Of a stretch of 64,000 bases of DNA, positions 47,291-59,692 are shown in pieces. The DNA comes from Rutidosis leptorrhynchoides (Eukaryota; Streptophyta; Magnoliopsida; Asterales; Asteraceae). Every line of letters begins with the position of its first letter. Position 1 is the stretch's first letter. The DNA lies in contig NC_092337.1 of assembly GCF_046630445.1 (NCBI RefSeq), forward strand, positions 356,616,001 to 356,680,000, written 5' to 3'. The position numbers and the translations under genes are program-made. A model generated the notes under the pieces. That model was given only the letters and a program-made list of their open reading frames with translations. It was not told the DNA's origin and searched no databases.

Positions 47291-48215
47291 CTTGATAAGA
47301 CTAATGAATCAGACCCCCAGAAAGGATAATCTCCTTAAAAGATTAAAAATCAGCTTTTAAGCCTGATATTACTCAATCCCTGAGATTGACCTTAAAGATT
47401 GAGAATTACAAACTCATGGAATTCGATGATATCTAAACTCGAGCTTGAACGAGAAAATATTTTGATTAAAATTAAAACCGATTTGTTTTTTGAAAACCTA
47501 TTTTCAATACGTTCATTACCATTGAACGTAAAATCTTAAGAATTCACCATAATTCATTAGGTCACCTGAACCAAATCGGGTGTCAACCATAAGAACGGTG
47601 GTTGCATAGCATGGTCGAAGACAGGACCTTGTGACAGACTGAAAAATTATAGGGTGATCTTTACTATTGCTCCTACAAAGGATAGTAATTGCATCCGACA
47701 CGTTTTTGACCATAATTATCTGCATGTCACGGGACATTGCCTTAACAGTTGCTTGTTCAACGCTTTCCTTTACAACCGGACGGTAGTTTACCGAAAGGTA
47801 ATATACGGGGCAAGTATACTGGACGTGTTGCTTTCCTCATACAAGGTTAGCAAGTGGGTGACACAAAACCGCAAGTTTTGAGCTAAAATTTTAAATATGA
47901 AACCCACGCAACCCACAAAAATATTTTGCAAACACCGGTGAAGGGTTATTCCGGAAAACTTATCTAGGGTAAAATCTAGAATGAATTTTCAAAAGATCAA
48001 ATGTTTTCATAAAGATTCAATTTCCTTAAAGGATCTAAATTTTCATAGTCATGTGGGACTGTAAACCACATCGTTACTATCATTGTTTATACCACCGTAT
48101 CAAAATCGATGATGTATAAAGTGTGAGAATAAAAAAAAGTGATTCGAGTGAAGTGTGATTTTATTTTAAGTTCTGTATTGCTTGAGGACAAGCAACGCTC
48201 AAGTGTGGGGATATT
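47291..48215 (+). other. 3' non-coding region of element A, right part
   Basis: Element A resumes with CTTGATAAGACTAATGAATC. Homologous to 44413-45311 of B. Contains a 75-codon frame (47654-47881, MIFTIAPTKDSNCIRHVFDH...) matching one in B, and the polypurine tract AAGTGTGGGGA at 48201-48211. No recognised gene. Confidence 0.7.
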
Positions 48216-48784
48216 TGATAGTGCTCCAAATGAACATATATTTAGGCACAATATCCTTCCAATATGTAAAGCTTTTAGTTGTAATTGTTCTATTTTTATG
48301 TAATATTCGTTTAAATAAATAAGTGCGAAGACAAAAGAAGAAAACGACGATTTGAAGACGCAAATGACCAAAAAACTCAAATGTACAAGATATAATTAAA
48401 GTGGTTCAATTTAATGATGAGAAACGTCTAAAAATTACAAGAGTGCAAGCCGCGGAACGCAAAGTACAAGATATTAAATAGTACGAAAGGACGTTCGAAA
48501 ATCCAGAACCGGGACATGAACCAACTATCAACGCGCGACGTAACGGAGCTAAAATTAAAAGTCAACTATGCACATAAATATAATATAATATATAAATAAT
48601 TCTTAAAATTATATATATTATATTATATATTAATAAAACATCGGCAAAACTAGAAAACAAAGTTATTGGGCTGGATCCAGGTGGCCATGCGATCGCATGG
48701 ATGGAAAATCCTAGCCAAGTCTATAAATCGAGCAGTTTTTGGACGAATTTTACACACATCCTTTTCTTTTCCTTCACTGTAAGA

Positions 48785-48878
<94 letters not shown>

Positions 48879-50146
48879 TTATAATTTAAAGTTTAATTTA
48901 AGTTTAATAATAATTGGGTTATTGTAAGAAATGTTTTAAGGTTTTGTAAGTCGGAACTCTGTCCGTGTAACGCTACGCGATTAATCACCACTGTAAGCTA
49001 TGTTCTTCCTTTTTAAATTAATTTCTCGTAACTAAGTTATTATTATGCTTATTTGAGCCGAAGTAATCGTGATGTTAGACTAAATATTAAGATGGGGTTA
49101 TTTGATTTTGTACCATAATTAAGGTTTGGACAAAAGACCGACACTTGTGAACATTGGACTATTGACTATTAATAGGTAGGGGGTATTGTCTAATCGAATG
49201 ACAACTCATTGGAATCTGTCGAACCCATCTTCAAATTAGTTAATCTAATAATTATTAAATTGATTACGAATGTCCTATTTAGTGACGTTTATACGACATC
49301 GTTTACAATCATTTAATTAATTATTCGGGTTGGGTAATTGATTTTTCATTTTGATCAAGTGGGTAAATTAATATTCATATTCATATCTCATTAAAATAGG
49401 GGTGGATTACATACAAGGATAATTGGTGTAATTGTTAACAAAGTAATAAAAGCTTGGATTACACGCAGTCGATAACCTGGTGTAATCATTAAACAAAGTA
49501 TTAAAACCTTGTTACCGTTCGAATCCCTAATTAGTTGGAATATTTGACTTCGGGAATAAGGTTAATTTGACGAGCATTTTATAATTATGACCGATGGACT
49601 ATTATGGACAAAAACCAAATAGGTATCAAATAATCCAGGACAAAGGACAATTAACCCGGGTAACAATTAATTAAAATCAAAACGTCAAACATCATGATTA
49701 CGGAAGTTTAAATAAGCATAATACTTTTATTTCACATTTCATCGTACATTTATTTACTGTCATTTTAATTACTGCAGTTTACTTTATCGCAATTTAAATT
49801 CTGTCATTTATATTATCGTCATTTATTTTTACGCTTTATTTAAAAATCGACAAACCGGTCATTAAACGGTAAAAACCCCCTTTTATAATAATATTATTAT
49901 ATATAATTATATATATTTTATATAAATATAGTTGTTAAAAATATAGCGTTAAACTCAGCTAGCTCCCTGTGGAACGAACCGAACTTACTAAAAACTACAC
50001 TACTCTACGATTAGGTACATTGCCTATAAGTGTTGTAGCAAGGTTTAGGTATATCCAAATCCGTAAATTAATTAAAACTTGTATCATATTTCGTAGTATT
50101 TCGTAGTAAAAATAATAGTATTTCGTACTACACCTCGCACACATCA
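48216..50146 (+). repeat. 3' LTR of element A
   Basis: 1931 bp. Shorter than the 5' LTR mainly because one palindrome unit and part of the (AT)n tract are missing. Only one CCATGCGATCGCATGG remains (48685-48700); its left flank matches unit 1 and its right flank matches unit 2 of the 5' LTR, so recombination between units probably deleted the piece between. AGGCC follows at 50147. Confidence 0.9.
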
Positions 50147-50151
50147 AGGCC

Positions 50152-52825
50152 CTTTGAACAATTCTGACCGAGAGGCTTGAGTAAATGCTAGGAAAAACTG
50201 GTTGCAAAAAGACCGGGTCAAAGCACAGATGCTTAAACAGAAAGCAAGACTAAAGTGGGCGGCCGAAGGTAACGATAATACACGTTTTTTCCACTCTACC
50301 ATTAGACGATGTCTTAACAAAGGAAAAATTCGAGGACTCTATGTCGATGGAATACGGCAGGAGCATCCTGAAAAAATAAAAGAAGAAGTGTTCAACTTCT
50401 ACGAATCTTTGTTTGCAAGCAACAACTCTAGCCAAGCAGTTCCTGAAAGTTTTCGTGAATTAAATTTTAAGACGATCAATGAAGAGGACTCAACCAGATT
50501 GGAACATCCTTTTTCGGAAGCTGAATTGTGTTGTGCAATAAAGGAATGTGGTGATTCAAAGGCCCCCAGCCCAGATGGCTTTAGCATAAAGTTTTTAAAA
50601 AAAATTTGGTGGCTTGTTAAAGACGAACTCAAGAGCGTTGTTGATTGGTTTTGGGAGACGAAATCGATATCTAAAGGCTGTAACACGTCTTTTTTAACTT
50701 TGATTCCAAAGAAGAAAAGTCCAATGGGTTTAGGAGACTATCGACCTATCAGTTTGGTCGGTTGTGTATATAAGATAATTGCTAAACTTCTAGCAATCCC
50801 GATTTTGGTAGGTTACGAACAAAGTGCTTTTATTAAGGGGCTCTTCATTCTCGACGGCATCTTGGTGGCAAATGAGGTTGTAGATGAGCTGAAGTTTCGC
50901 AAAAGTAAAAGTTTAATCTTCAAGGAGGATTTCGAAAAAGCTTTTGATAGCTTAAACTGGAATTATCTTCTTGCGATTCTGAAGTTCATGGGGTTTGGAA
51001 ATAAATGGATAGCATGGATTGACGCGTGCTTAAAATCCACTTCTGTCTCAGTTCTCGTAAACGGCGCGCCAACAAAAGAATTCACGCTAAAGAAAGGGGT
51101 AAGATAGGGGGACCCACTATCGCCCTATCTTTTTATCCTAGCCGCGGAGGGTATTAGTTCACTGTTGAATTCGGCTCTTAGGAACGGTTTATATAAAGGC
51201 GTTGAGATTGGTACTGACAAAATTGTGGTATCGCATCTTCAATATGCCGACGATACCATCATTTTCGGGGAATGGAGTAGAAGGAATGTTCTAAATCTCA
51301 TGAAGATACTTAAATGCTTCGAAATTTTTTTCGGATTGAAGGTAAACCTCACGAAAAGTCTCATATATGGGATTGAAGGTAAGTCAGGCAACTTCCCTAT
51401 GACTTATCTTGGTATTCCGGTTTTGCAAAAAATGAACAAAACTAAAAATTGGGATCCGTTTATTGAGAAAGTTCGAGGTAGATTAGCATAATGGAAAACA
51501 AAATCGATGTCGTTTGGTGGTCGAGTTACCCTAATAAAGTCAGTTCTCAGTAGTCTTCCGTTGTATGCATATTCCTTATTCCGTGCTTCGTCGAAAGTCA
51601 TCAACTTGCTCGAAGGTATGCGTTGTTATTTTTTTTTGGGCGGGTCGGGTGACAACACCAAAATGGCTTGGGTGAGTTGGGACACTATTACTTCGGGTTA
51701 CGAAAAGGGCGGGTTAAATATCGGGTCCCTTAAAGCTAAAAACCTAGCTTTATTGGGAAAATGGTGGTGGCGTTTTCGCGTCGAAAGCGACGCTTATTGG
51801 GGTAAAATTATTAGAAGCATTTACGGGTGGGATGGAGGGTTGGGAATATCTCGCGAAAGTAACAATATGGCAGGGGAGCTGTGTGGCAGGCTATTCAAAA
51901 TTTAGACACCACACTAAGAAAGTTGAATATTAATTTCTCATCATCTTTTGAAAAAACTGTAAGCGATGGCATGAATACACTGTTCTGGAAGGAAACATGG
52001 CTCGGTAATGTCTTATTGTGTGAGAAGTACAATAGGCTTTTCAGGTTGGAAGAAAGTAAAAACACACTTGTTTCGGAAAGAATTGTCAAAAATGGTTCGA
52101 CGTGGAATTCGAGTTGGAATTGGATCAAAGAGCCAACAGGCAGAACTGGTGATGAGTTTAGACAACTTCAGACATACTTAAACTCATTCTCCTTCAAAAA
52201 CAACCCAAAGGATTCCTGGGAATGGAAATCTCATAGCAGCAGAGTTTTCACCACTCACACATTTACAAGCATGTTAAATGAATCGTGCCTTCAGAATATA
52301 TCATTACATCCGGCTACAATGCGCAACAATCTGATCCCTTTAAAGGTTGGTATTCTTATATGGCGCGCAAAACTAAAAAGGCTACCAGTACATTTCGAAT
52401 TAGACAAGAGAGGAGTCGACCTAGACTCGGTCATGTGTCCCAATTACAACAACGAGGTGGAAACGGTGGAACACATGATGCTCACATGTCCAAGAATAAA
52501 AGACTTGTGGAACCGTGTTTTCAAATGGGTCAATATGAACACCTTCGCCTATTCCTGTTTCGATGATATGTTTAATGGCACACTTCAAAGGCCGAATGCA
52601 AAGCCAAACTCAAATGTATGGCAAGCTATAGAATGGGTCACCGGATATATGATATGGAGGAACCGAAACTTGAAAGTGTTCGAGAATAAAGAGTGGAATG
52701 GTCCCATGACAATTAACGAAATTCAAGCAAAAAGATTCCTATGGATCTCGTCACGTTCTAAGAAATCAAAGATAGATTGGAATCAATGGCTTCTAAATCC
52801 AAACATCTATGAGGATCATGGTTAA
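50152..52825 (+). pseudogene. LINE1 ORF2: reverse transcriptase and zf-RVT region (decayed)
   Basis: Plant L1-type RT. Motifs in order: KAPSPDGFSIKFLKKIWW, TLIPKKKSPMGLGDYRPISL, QSAFIKG, FKEDFEKAFDSLNW, GDPLSPYLFILAAEG, the catalytic YADD (51243-51254), SFGGRVTLIKSVLSSLPLY and a C-terminal zinc-like region ending RSKKSKIDWNQWLLNP. Damage: TGA near 50177, TAG at 51105-51107, TAA at 51489-51491, a frameshift near 51880, and two in-frame deletions relative to LINE2. One Cys of the terminal knuckle is lost. It is inactive and 5'-truncated. Confidence 0.85.
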
Positions 52826-53081
52826 TTCGGGCTTCAAATGCAGTTCTCGGTCCATGTATCTGCTCTCCTCCTGCTAGTTTTTGTATATAGATAATGTAAC
52901 AGTCTCTAGTTTCGGTCCTGTTTGTGTAAGCATGTTCTCCATGCGATATTTCTTGGTTCATGTATCTGTTGTTTAGAATTAGTATAGGCTCACACTACAC
53001 GCTCGCATCACAAAATCAGACTTGCACCATAGGCTCGTATAAATAAAGCAAAAATTTAATTTCAAATTTAAAAAATATTCC
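52826..53081 (+). other. LINE1 3' end and junction with LINE2
   Basis: Untranslated sequence with two GGCTC-containing repeats, ending in an A-rich stretch (53040-53079). The end of LINE1 is not marked by a clean poly(A). AAATATTCC at 53073-53081 also occurs at 59790-59798 past the LINE2 tail and may be a target-site duplication of LINE2. Confidence 0.4.
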
Positions 53082-53223
53082 AGATGCTCTCTTCTTCTCT
53101 TACTGTTCCATCGCCGCCGGCTATCACACCATCGTTGTTTTCATTCTCTGGTAATTGACTTTTATTTCTTTTATTTTCTTCTACTACTCTACACTCTAAT
53201 CAATCGTATCTTATCCCTGCACC

Positions 53224-55647
53224 ATGTTTCATATCCCAACCTCTCCCTTTACCCCTAATCCCTCCAACCGCCGCCACTACAACCCCGGCAACACTTCTGA
53301 CCATATCAACTACAGACCACCGAACGAAGGCATATGGGTAAAAGTTGAACCAGGAAAACGTAATAACCAACCCCCTTCTCATAGTCAAACTGGTTTTAAG
53401 AACCCTAACCCTAGCCAAACCAGTTACAAAAACCCTAACCCTAATATTACCAAACTCAATTCTTCTTCCAATCTCATTTATAATCACTTTAAGCAACGAG
53501 AATCTGCGAGAAATCTCATCAACCAATTTGGTAACATGAACCCTAACACACCTGCACCTCTTAAACCGATTGATAAGAACCGTATTACCTCTTATTTGTT
53601 CTATAATTTCCCTGATAATTGGTCTTCCGTGGATCTTTGGACTGTTTTTAAAAGATATGGAAATATACATGAGGTTTACATCCCAAAGAAAACCCTAAAA
53701 AATGGAAAAAGATTTGGTTTCGTTCGATTCATAGACGTTCCTGAGTATCATAAGGAATCCTTGGCCAGAAGACTCAACCTTGTAGTTGCTGGCGATTATC
53801 TTCTTAAGGTATACAAAGCATGGGATAAGAAACCGAGTGACACCTCTAAACCTTCTCCTCAGCAAACACCCATACAAAATAACACCCATGCTCCTAATTC
53901 TAATATCTCCAAAACCATTGATGATCGAAGTTTTATGGAAGCATTTTCGAATAAGAAATCAAACGGTTCAAAAATTCCATCTATTATGGTAAATCCGAAT
54001 GAACCTTTACTTGATTTACTTGGTCATGCTGTCATCGGTAAGGTGAAGGACCTTGAATACCTCGAATATTTTCATGTGATATGCCGAAGCGAAAACCTTG
54101 AAGGATTCACGATCAAATATCTTGGTGGTCACGACATTATGCTTATCTATGATGACAAAAGACCGGCCCTCGAGATGCTTAACAACCAAAGCCATCCTTT
54201 ATGGAATTGGCTCGATGATATCAACCCATGGGACCCTGAAGAATATTCTTCTTCAGGTCGTTTAGCTTACGTTAACATCTTCGGGGTTCCGATAACATGT
54301 TGGTTAGACTCTACCTTCCGTGATATTGCAAACAATTGGGGTCAAATTATCGATACTTTTAATTGCTCAATCACCAACGATGATAACCAAGACCTATCAC
54401 ATGGTTCGGTAATCATTAAAACCAATGATTTTAAACCCATTGACTCGCATGCTTTGATTTGTCACGATGTTTCTAAGCAAACATTGGTATTTATTAATGA
54501 GGTCCAAAATTTCTCATTGTTTAATTGTCATGATATCACACCCTCTGATTACTCCACAAGCGATGTTTCGGATAACGATGATCCGATCTTGGATGAAGAA
54601 TCTAACATAGACGACGAGGAGTCGATTGAAGGCAACCCTCCTAAAGATCACTTGCAACAAAACCGCAACACTTCAAACAACGTTAACATGTCTGATCAAA
54701 ACTCCTCGTATCCTAAACCTGGCAACTCCAAACGTATGGAATCCAAATGTTTTGACACTAATGACAATCCTAATTGTGGCAACGGATCGAAAAATACATA
54801 TAATTATGGCTACGATTCTAGGGAAGTTGTCCCCGATTCTCCTTTTGTCGAACCCTCTCCATCTCCCACTGTACAACCGGCCCCAAATGACTCTATTGAC
54901 CCTCCTGACCAAACAGCAAACTCAGATTCACCACCTGTTCAACTCGCAAACTTATTTTCACCTCCTGATCAATACACGGCTGGCCCAACATCTCCCCAGC
55001 CCAACACCTTTTCCAACCCGGTAACAGCAAGCCCAGCTCATAACAGCCCGATCACTTGCCCAACAACTCAGCAGCCTGTTAACCTTGGTTTAGCAGATTC
55101 TGACTCGACTCCTAATTCCCCACATTCGAACAGACCAATTTCCCCCATGAACCTCATGCCTGACCCACCCCCACCCCATAACACAACCGCATCCTCAGAC
55201 CCTTTCAACCTCAACGACCTCCTCCATATCGGCAAGAACAAACCCAAAACAAAACGTAAAACCACCTCTGAATTTAAACCGAAACTGATTCCTAAAGAAA
55301 AAGAGCATCCTTTTAAGAGAAGCTCGAAAGATGATCTTTTAAAACCTAAACCCTCTTCCCGAAGCTCTACCGAGGTCCCTATCCCTATTCCGAAAAACAG
55401 GCCAAGATCTAACATGCTATATATCAAACATCTAGCAAGGAGTGGCCAAAAACTACGTTTTTCACAACTCTCTAAATGTGGCAAAACATCGTATTTAAAT
55501 GATGAAAATGCATCAAATCATTCTCATGTTTCTGCCGCGGCTATTGGACGAGGTATTAATAAGAAAAAATCAAGCTCATCTAAAGATAAAAGCTTGGACA
55601 CACAGGAACTTGGACAAAGCATCGGCATCCAGTGGAATACCCGGTAA
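53224..55647 (+). CDS. LINE2 ORF1, RRM-containing RNA-binding protein
   Basis: An intact ORF of 807 codons. Residues about 118-200 form an RNA-recognition motif, with SYLFYNFPDNWSSVDLW (RNP2-like) and KRFGFVRFIDVPEYH (RNP1). The N-terminal part is Asn/Pro-rich. Residues about 260-440 form a second conserved globular region (WNWLDDINPWDPEEYSSSGR, VNIFGVPITCWLDSTFRDIA), typical of plant LINE ORF1 proteins. The rest is acidic then Ser/Pro-rich, ending in a basic tail (KPKTKRKTTSEFKPK and beyond). It would bind LINE RNA. It ends 38 bp before the ORF2 start. Confidence 0.85.
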   Translation: MFHIPTSPFTPNPSNRRHYNPGNTSDHINYRPPNEGIWVKVEPGKRNNQPPSHSQTGFKNPNPSQTSYKNPNPNITKLNSSSNLIYNHFKQRESARNLINQFGNMNPNTPAPLKPIDKNRITSYLFYNFPDNWSSVDLWTVFKRYGNIHEVYIPKKTLKNGKRFGFVRFIDVPEYHKESLARRLNLVVAGDYLLKVYKAWDKKPSDTSKPSPQQTPIQNNTHAPNSNISKTIDDRSFMEAFSNKKSNGSKIPSIMVNPNEPLLDLLGHAVIGKVKDLEYLEYFHVICRSENLEGFTIKYLGGHDIMLIYDDKRPALEMLNNQSHPLWNWLDDINPWDPEEYSSSGRLAYVNIFGVPITCWLDSTFRDIANNWGQIIDTFNCSITNDDNQDLSHGSVIIKTNDFKPIDSHALICHDVSKQTLVFINEVQNFSLFNCHDITPSDYSTSDVSDNDDPILDEESNIDDEESIEGNPPKDHLQQNRNTSNNVNMSDQNSSYPKPGNSKRMESKCFDTNDNPNCGNGSKNTYNYGYDSREVVPDSPFVEPSPSPTVQPAPNDSIDPPDQTANSDSPPVQLANLFSPPDQYTAGPTSPQPNTFSNPVTASPAHNSPITCPTTQQPVNLGLADSDSTPNSPHSNRPISPMNLMPDPPPPHNTTASSDPFNLNDLLHIGKNKPKTKRKTTSEFKPKLIPKEKEHPFKRSSKDDLLKPKPSSRSSTEVPIPIPKNRPRSNMLYIKHLARSGQKLRFSQLSKCGKTSYLNDENASNHSHVSAAAIGRGINKKKSSSSKDKSLDTQELGQSIGIQWNTR

Positions 55648-55685
55648 CATCCTTCCTTTTCCCTCGTTTTTATCTTATCTTTATA

Positions 55686-58600
55686 ATGTGTACGATATCT
55701 CTTAACATTCGGGGTCTTGGGCAATTGGGTAAAATTTCTTGGCTTAAACGTATTTGTAGCAAAGAGAGACCAACAATACTTGGTTTACAAGAAACTAAAA
55801 GTGAACAAACTCAAGACAACATCATTGAATCATTCTGGGGAAATTCTAATTTCAAATTCGTTCAATAAGATTCGGTTGGGGCATCTGGGGGAATCATCAC
55901 TATTTGGGACTGTAATTCATTCATCTTCGAGCACGCCATTGAAGGTGAATTTTTTCTTGCAATTTGCGAATCATGGGCGGGTTATGATTCTCAGATTACT
56001 TTCATAAATGTATACGGTCCACACTCCTCTTCCAAAAAAACTAAGACTTTGGTCTGAGTTATCATCCCTTATAAACTCCCTCACAACTCCTTTAATCTTA
56101 TTCGGTGACTTTAATGAAGTTAGAAATGCCTCAGAACGCATGAATTGTGAGTTCAACCAACAGTGGGCTACTAATTTTAATAACTTCATTAACAACTTCG
56201 GATTAATTGACATCCCCCTAGGCGGTAAAAAATTCACTAGAATCTGCATTAAAAGAATGAAATTCAGTAAATTAGATAGATTCCTTGTTTCTGATGATAT
56301 TCTAAAATTATGGCCTAACATCTCCTCCAAAACACTCGATCGTGACCTGTCTGATCATTGTCCCATACTCCTTAGGAACACCTATTTCAATTCTGGACCT
56401 AAACCCATTCGTGTATTTAACACTTGGCTTGAACTCAAAGACGCTGATTCGATCATCAATCGGGCCTGGTCTATCCCCATGACTGGAAATCACCCTGATT
56501 GTATCCTCCGTAACAAACTGAAAAATGTTAAATTGGAACTTAAAAAACATAGTGCACAACTCGATAATCTTGACACTCAAATTCTAGAACACCTAAATAA
56601 GATTAACGAATGGGAAGCTTTAGCTGAAACTAGACCTCTCTTCGAATCCGAGAAAAACAAATGGCTTGATGATAAATTCTCACACCTTGATAAAGAAAAA
56701 AAGAAAGCTAACATGTTAAAACAAAAATCCAGAATAAAATGGGCGCTAGAAGGTGACGAAAACTCGAAATATTTCCATAACTTCATTAAAAAACGTAATA
56801 GTAAAAATAACTTACACGGTTTGTCACTTAATGGAACATGGATTGAAGACCCCAACATCATAAAACAGGAAACATATTTATACTTCAAAAATCTATTTAA
56901 ATCCAACAAACTTAACAATCACTGTCCCTTCGATAATGCACCTCACCTTGAATACATTTCCACACAAGACAACCTCTTCCTTGAATCCGAATTCCTAGAA
57001 AAGGAAATTTGGGATGCTATTCATGACTGCGAAAATTCGAAAGCACCTGGCCCTAATGGTTTTAACATGAAATTCTTCAAAAAATACTGGGACCTCATAA
57101 AACACGATCTTATCAAAGCACTAGATTGGTTTTAGTCCAACTCCGAAATCTCCAAAGGCTGTAACGCTTCCTTCTTCACACTCATCCCCAAAAAATCTAA
57201 CCCTATTGGCTTGAACGAATATCGCCCTATATGTCTAATTGGTAGCTACTATAAAATCCTCACCAAAATCCTCTCTAACCGTCTTGCCAAAGTTATTCAT
57301 AAGGTCATTGGGGCTGAACAATCAGCCTTTCTCAAAGGACGTAACATCCTAGATAGCGTGCTAATCGCAAATGAAATCATAGATGAACTTAAACGAAAAA
57401 AAAGTAAAGGCCTCATTTTCAAAGTAGATTTCGAAAAAGCTTTTGACTGTATCGAATGGGACTTCCTATTTAATACCATGCACTACATGGGGTTCGGTAA
57501 TAAATGGATTAGCTTCATTCGTGCTTGCCTTTCCTCCTCATCTATTTCCGTTCTAATCAATGGCTCTCCCACTGACGAATTCTACCCCGAAAGGGGTATT
57601 CGCCAAGGTGACCCAATCTCACCTTTTCTTTTCATCATTGCCGCAGAAGGTCTTAACATCCTCACCAAACGTGCCTTATCTAATGGTCATCTGCGGGGCA
57701 TTAACGTTGGCAATGACAATATCTCTATCACTCACCTGCAGTACGCTGACGACACAATCTTTTTCGGGGAATGGAGTAAAAGAAATGCTAAACACATTTC
57801 CAAACTCCTCAAATGCTTCGAGAAAATCTCTGGTCTCAAAGTTAACTTCCAAAAAAGTAAACTATACGGTGTCGGCACTTCTCCCCAAGAGACTGAAGAC
57901 ATGGCTAACTATATTAGCTGTTCTTCTGGCACCTTTCCATTCACTTATCTTGGTCTTCCCATCGGTGTACCTTCATCTCACCCTTCCTCCTGGCAACCTA
58001 TTGTCGAAAAATTTGACAAAAGACTTTCTGATTGGGCTGCTAAATCGATCTCTTTTGGAGGCCGACTTACACTAATTAAATCTATCCTAAGTAGCATACC
58101 ACTCTATTATTTTTCTCTCTTTCATGCTCCCTCCTCCATTCTTTGCCTCCTTGAATCTAAAAGACGAAATTTTTTTTGGGGCGGGTCATCAAATGAAAAT
58201 AAAATTAATTGGATAAAATGGGATCAAATTATTTTACCCTACGAGAAAGGCGGTCTAAATGTTGGTTCTCTTTTTAGTAAAAACATCGCGCTACTATGTA
58301 AATGGTGGTGGCGATTCAAAAATGAGAAACACGCACTCTGGGTTAAAATTATTACTAGTATTTACGGGGGGGATGGGGGGTTGGACTCTAACGTTTCTTG
58401 CAGGAATATTTCAGGTCGGACGGTTTGGAAAGAAATTATTAAAGCCGGAAAAATTGCAGATAAGACAGGTGCCGCATTCTCCTCTTCCATCTCAAAATGT
58501 CTCGGAAATGGCACGTCCATTAAATTTTGGAATGATACATGGTTTGGCTCGGAACGTTTTAGCACACTTTTCCACAGATTATACATGCTTGAGACAAATA

Positions 58601-59388
58601 AAGATGCTTCTGTCGCTGAAAGAATTACACATTGCAATGGGTCCTCATTTGGTAATTGGTGTTGGTTAAGACCTCCCAGTGGTCGGGCTACCAACGAACT
58701 TAGGGAAGTAAATAACATTATATCTTCCATAACTTTATCCGACAGACAAGACTCCTGGAAATACAGTCTTGACCCCACAGGAATTTTCACTACCAAATCC
58801 TTGACATTCTTGATTAACTCTCTAAAGATTGGGAGCAACGCTTTAAGCTTATCGATTCCCCGTAACAAACTTATCCCTCAAAAAGTATATATATTCATCT
58901 GGCGAGCAATTCAATATAAGATCACGGTTCGATTTGAAATCGATAAAAGGGGCATTGATCTCGATTCTACTTTATGCCCCCTATGTGAATCGGCTCTCGA
59001 AACCACCGAACATATCCTATGTTTATGTCCAAAAGCTGCACTCATATGGAAACTTGTTCTTGATTGGTGGGCCCAAGACGCCTCGTTAATTTCCAATCTC
59101 GGAGATGCCATCATCAATAAGCAACCATTCGCACTCAGCAATTTCGGCTCTTCAATATGGCAAGCTACCAAATGGGTAACTTGCTACATAATTTGGAAAC
59201 ATAGGAATCAGAAAGTCTTCTCCAAAAAAACGTGGTCTCCTGGTTCGATTCTATCCGAAATTCAAACCCAAAGCTACCGTTGGATTTCTAAAAGATCACG
59301 CAAAAAGAAAATAATCGAATGGCATCAATGGCTAATAAATCCTTCTTTCTTCGTTGTAGATTCTCCCCAGCGTGTTGGGATTGGCTAA
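55686..59388 (+). pseudogene. LINE2 ORF2: endonuclease, RT and zf-RVT
   Basis: Endonuclease motifs: SLNIRGLGQL, the catalytic Glu in LGLQETK, GDFNEVRNASER and the His in LSDHCPILL. RT motifs: [63 protein letters not shown] and the catalytic YADD at 57741-57752. A terminal zf-RVT reads [19 protein letters not shown]. Three lesions: TAA at 55866-55868, a frameshift in an A7 run near 56035, and TAG at 57133-57135 between Trp-Phe and Ser. Otherwise full length, about 1230 codons. It nicks DNA and reverse-transcribes LINE RNA at the target when intact. Confidence 0.9.
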
Positions 59389-59692
59389 TCTTCTACAGGC
59401 TCACACACGTAACTTACGTGTAACCCATGGATTCCATTTTCTCTATTGAGGGTTTGATTAATCGGGCTAGTTTGTGTAACTTTGTAGGCGCTAGATCGTC
59501 ACTGTTATCCTCTCTAGTCCGGCTTGTTTATTTCAAGTTCTTATTCCCTCTTTAGTTTCTATTGGAATTCGTTGGTTACTCGCAACCTTATAGTTTACTT
59601 GTAACTCCGTTACCTCAATGTATAGATTTGTATAGGGCCTTGTAACTCCTCCTTATTATTAATAATACATCATCTTGCTTTTCAAAAAAAAA

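Larger units (their letters stand above)
17476..50146 (+). mobile_element. Tat-like non-autonomous retrotransposon A (hosting B and C)
   Basis: Spans 32.7 kb in the window but only about 11.5 kb once B is removed. It has two related LTRs (17476-19455, 48216-50146), a tRNA-Asp-type primer site, a gag ORF, protease remnants, a long 3' non-coding region and a polypurine tract. RT, RNase H and integrase are absent. It is inserted in LINE1 with AGGCC on both sides. LTR divergence of about 2% by eye is the highest in the nest, as expected for the outermost LTR element. Confidence 0.9.
53082..59692 (+). mobile_element. LINE2, nearly full-length plant L1 retrotransposon
   Basis: Contains a 5' UTR, an RRM-type ORF1 (53224-55647), ORF2 with endonuclease, RT and zf-RVT (55686-59388), a 3' UTR and a poly(A) run at 59683-59692. 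A second A-rich run follows at 59750-59780, so the true end could be there. The 5' boundary is approximate. Confidence 0.85.

Noticed and set aside
53200-53670. 156-codon minus frame
   Set aside because: It is antisense to the well-supported LINE2 ORF1.
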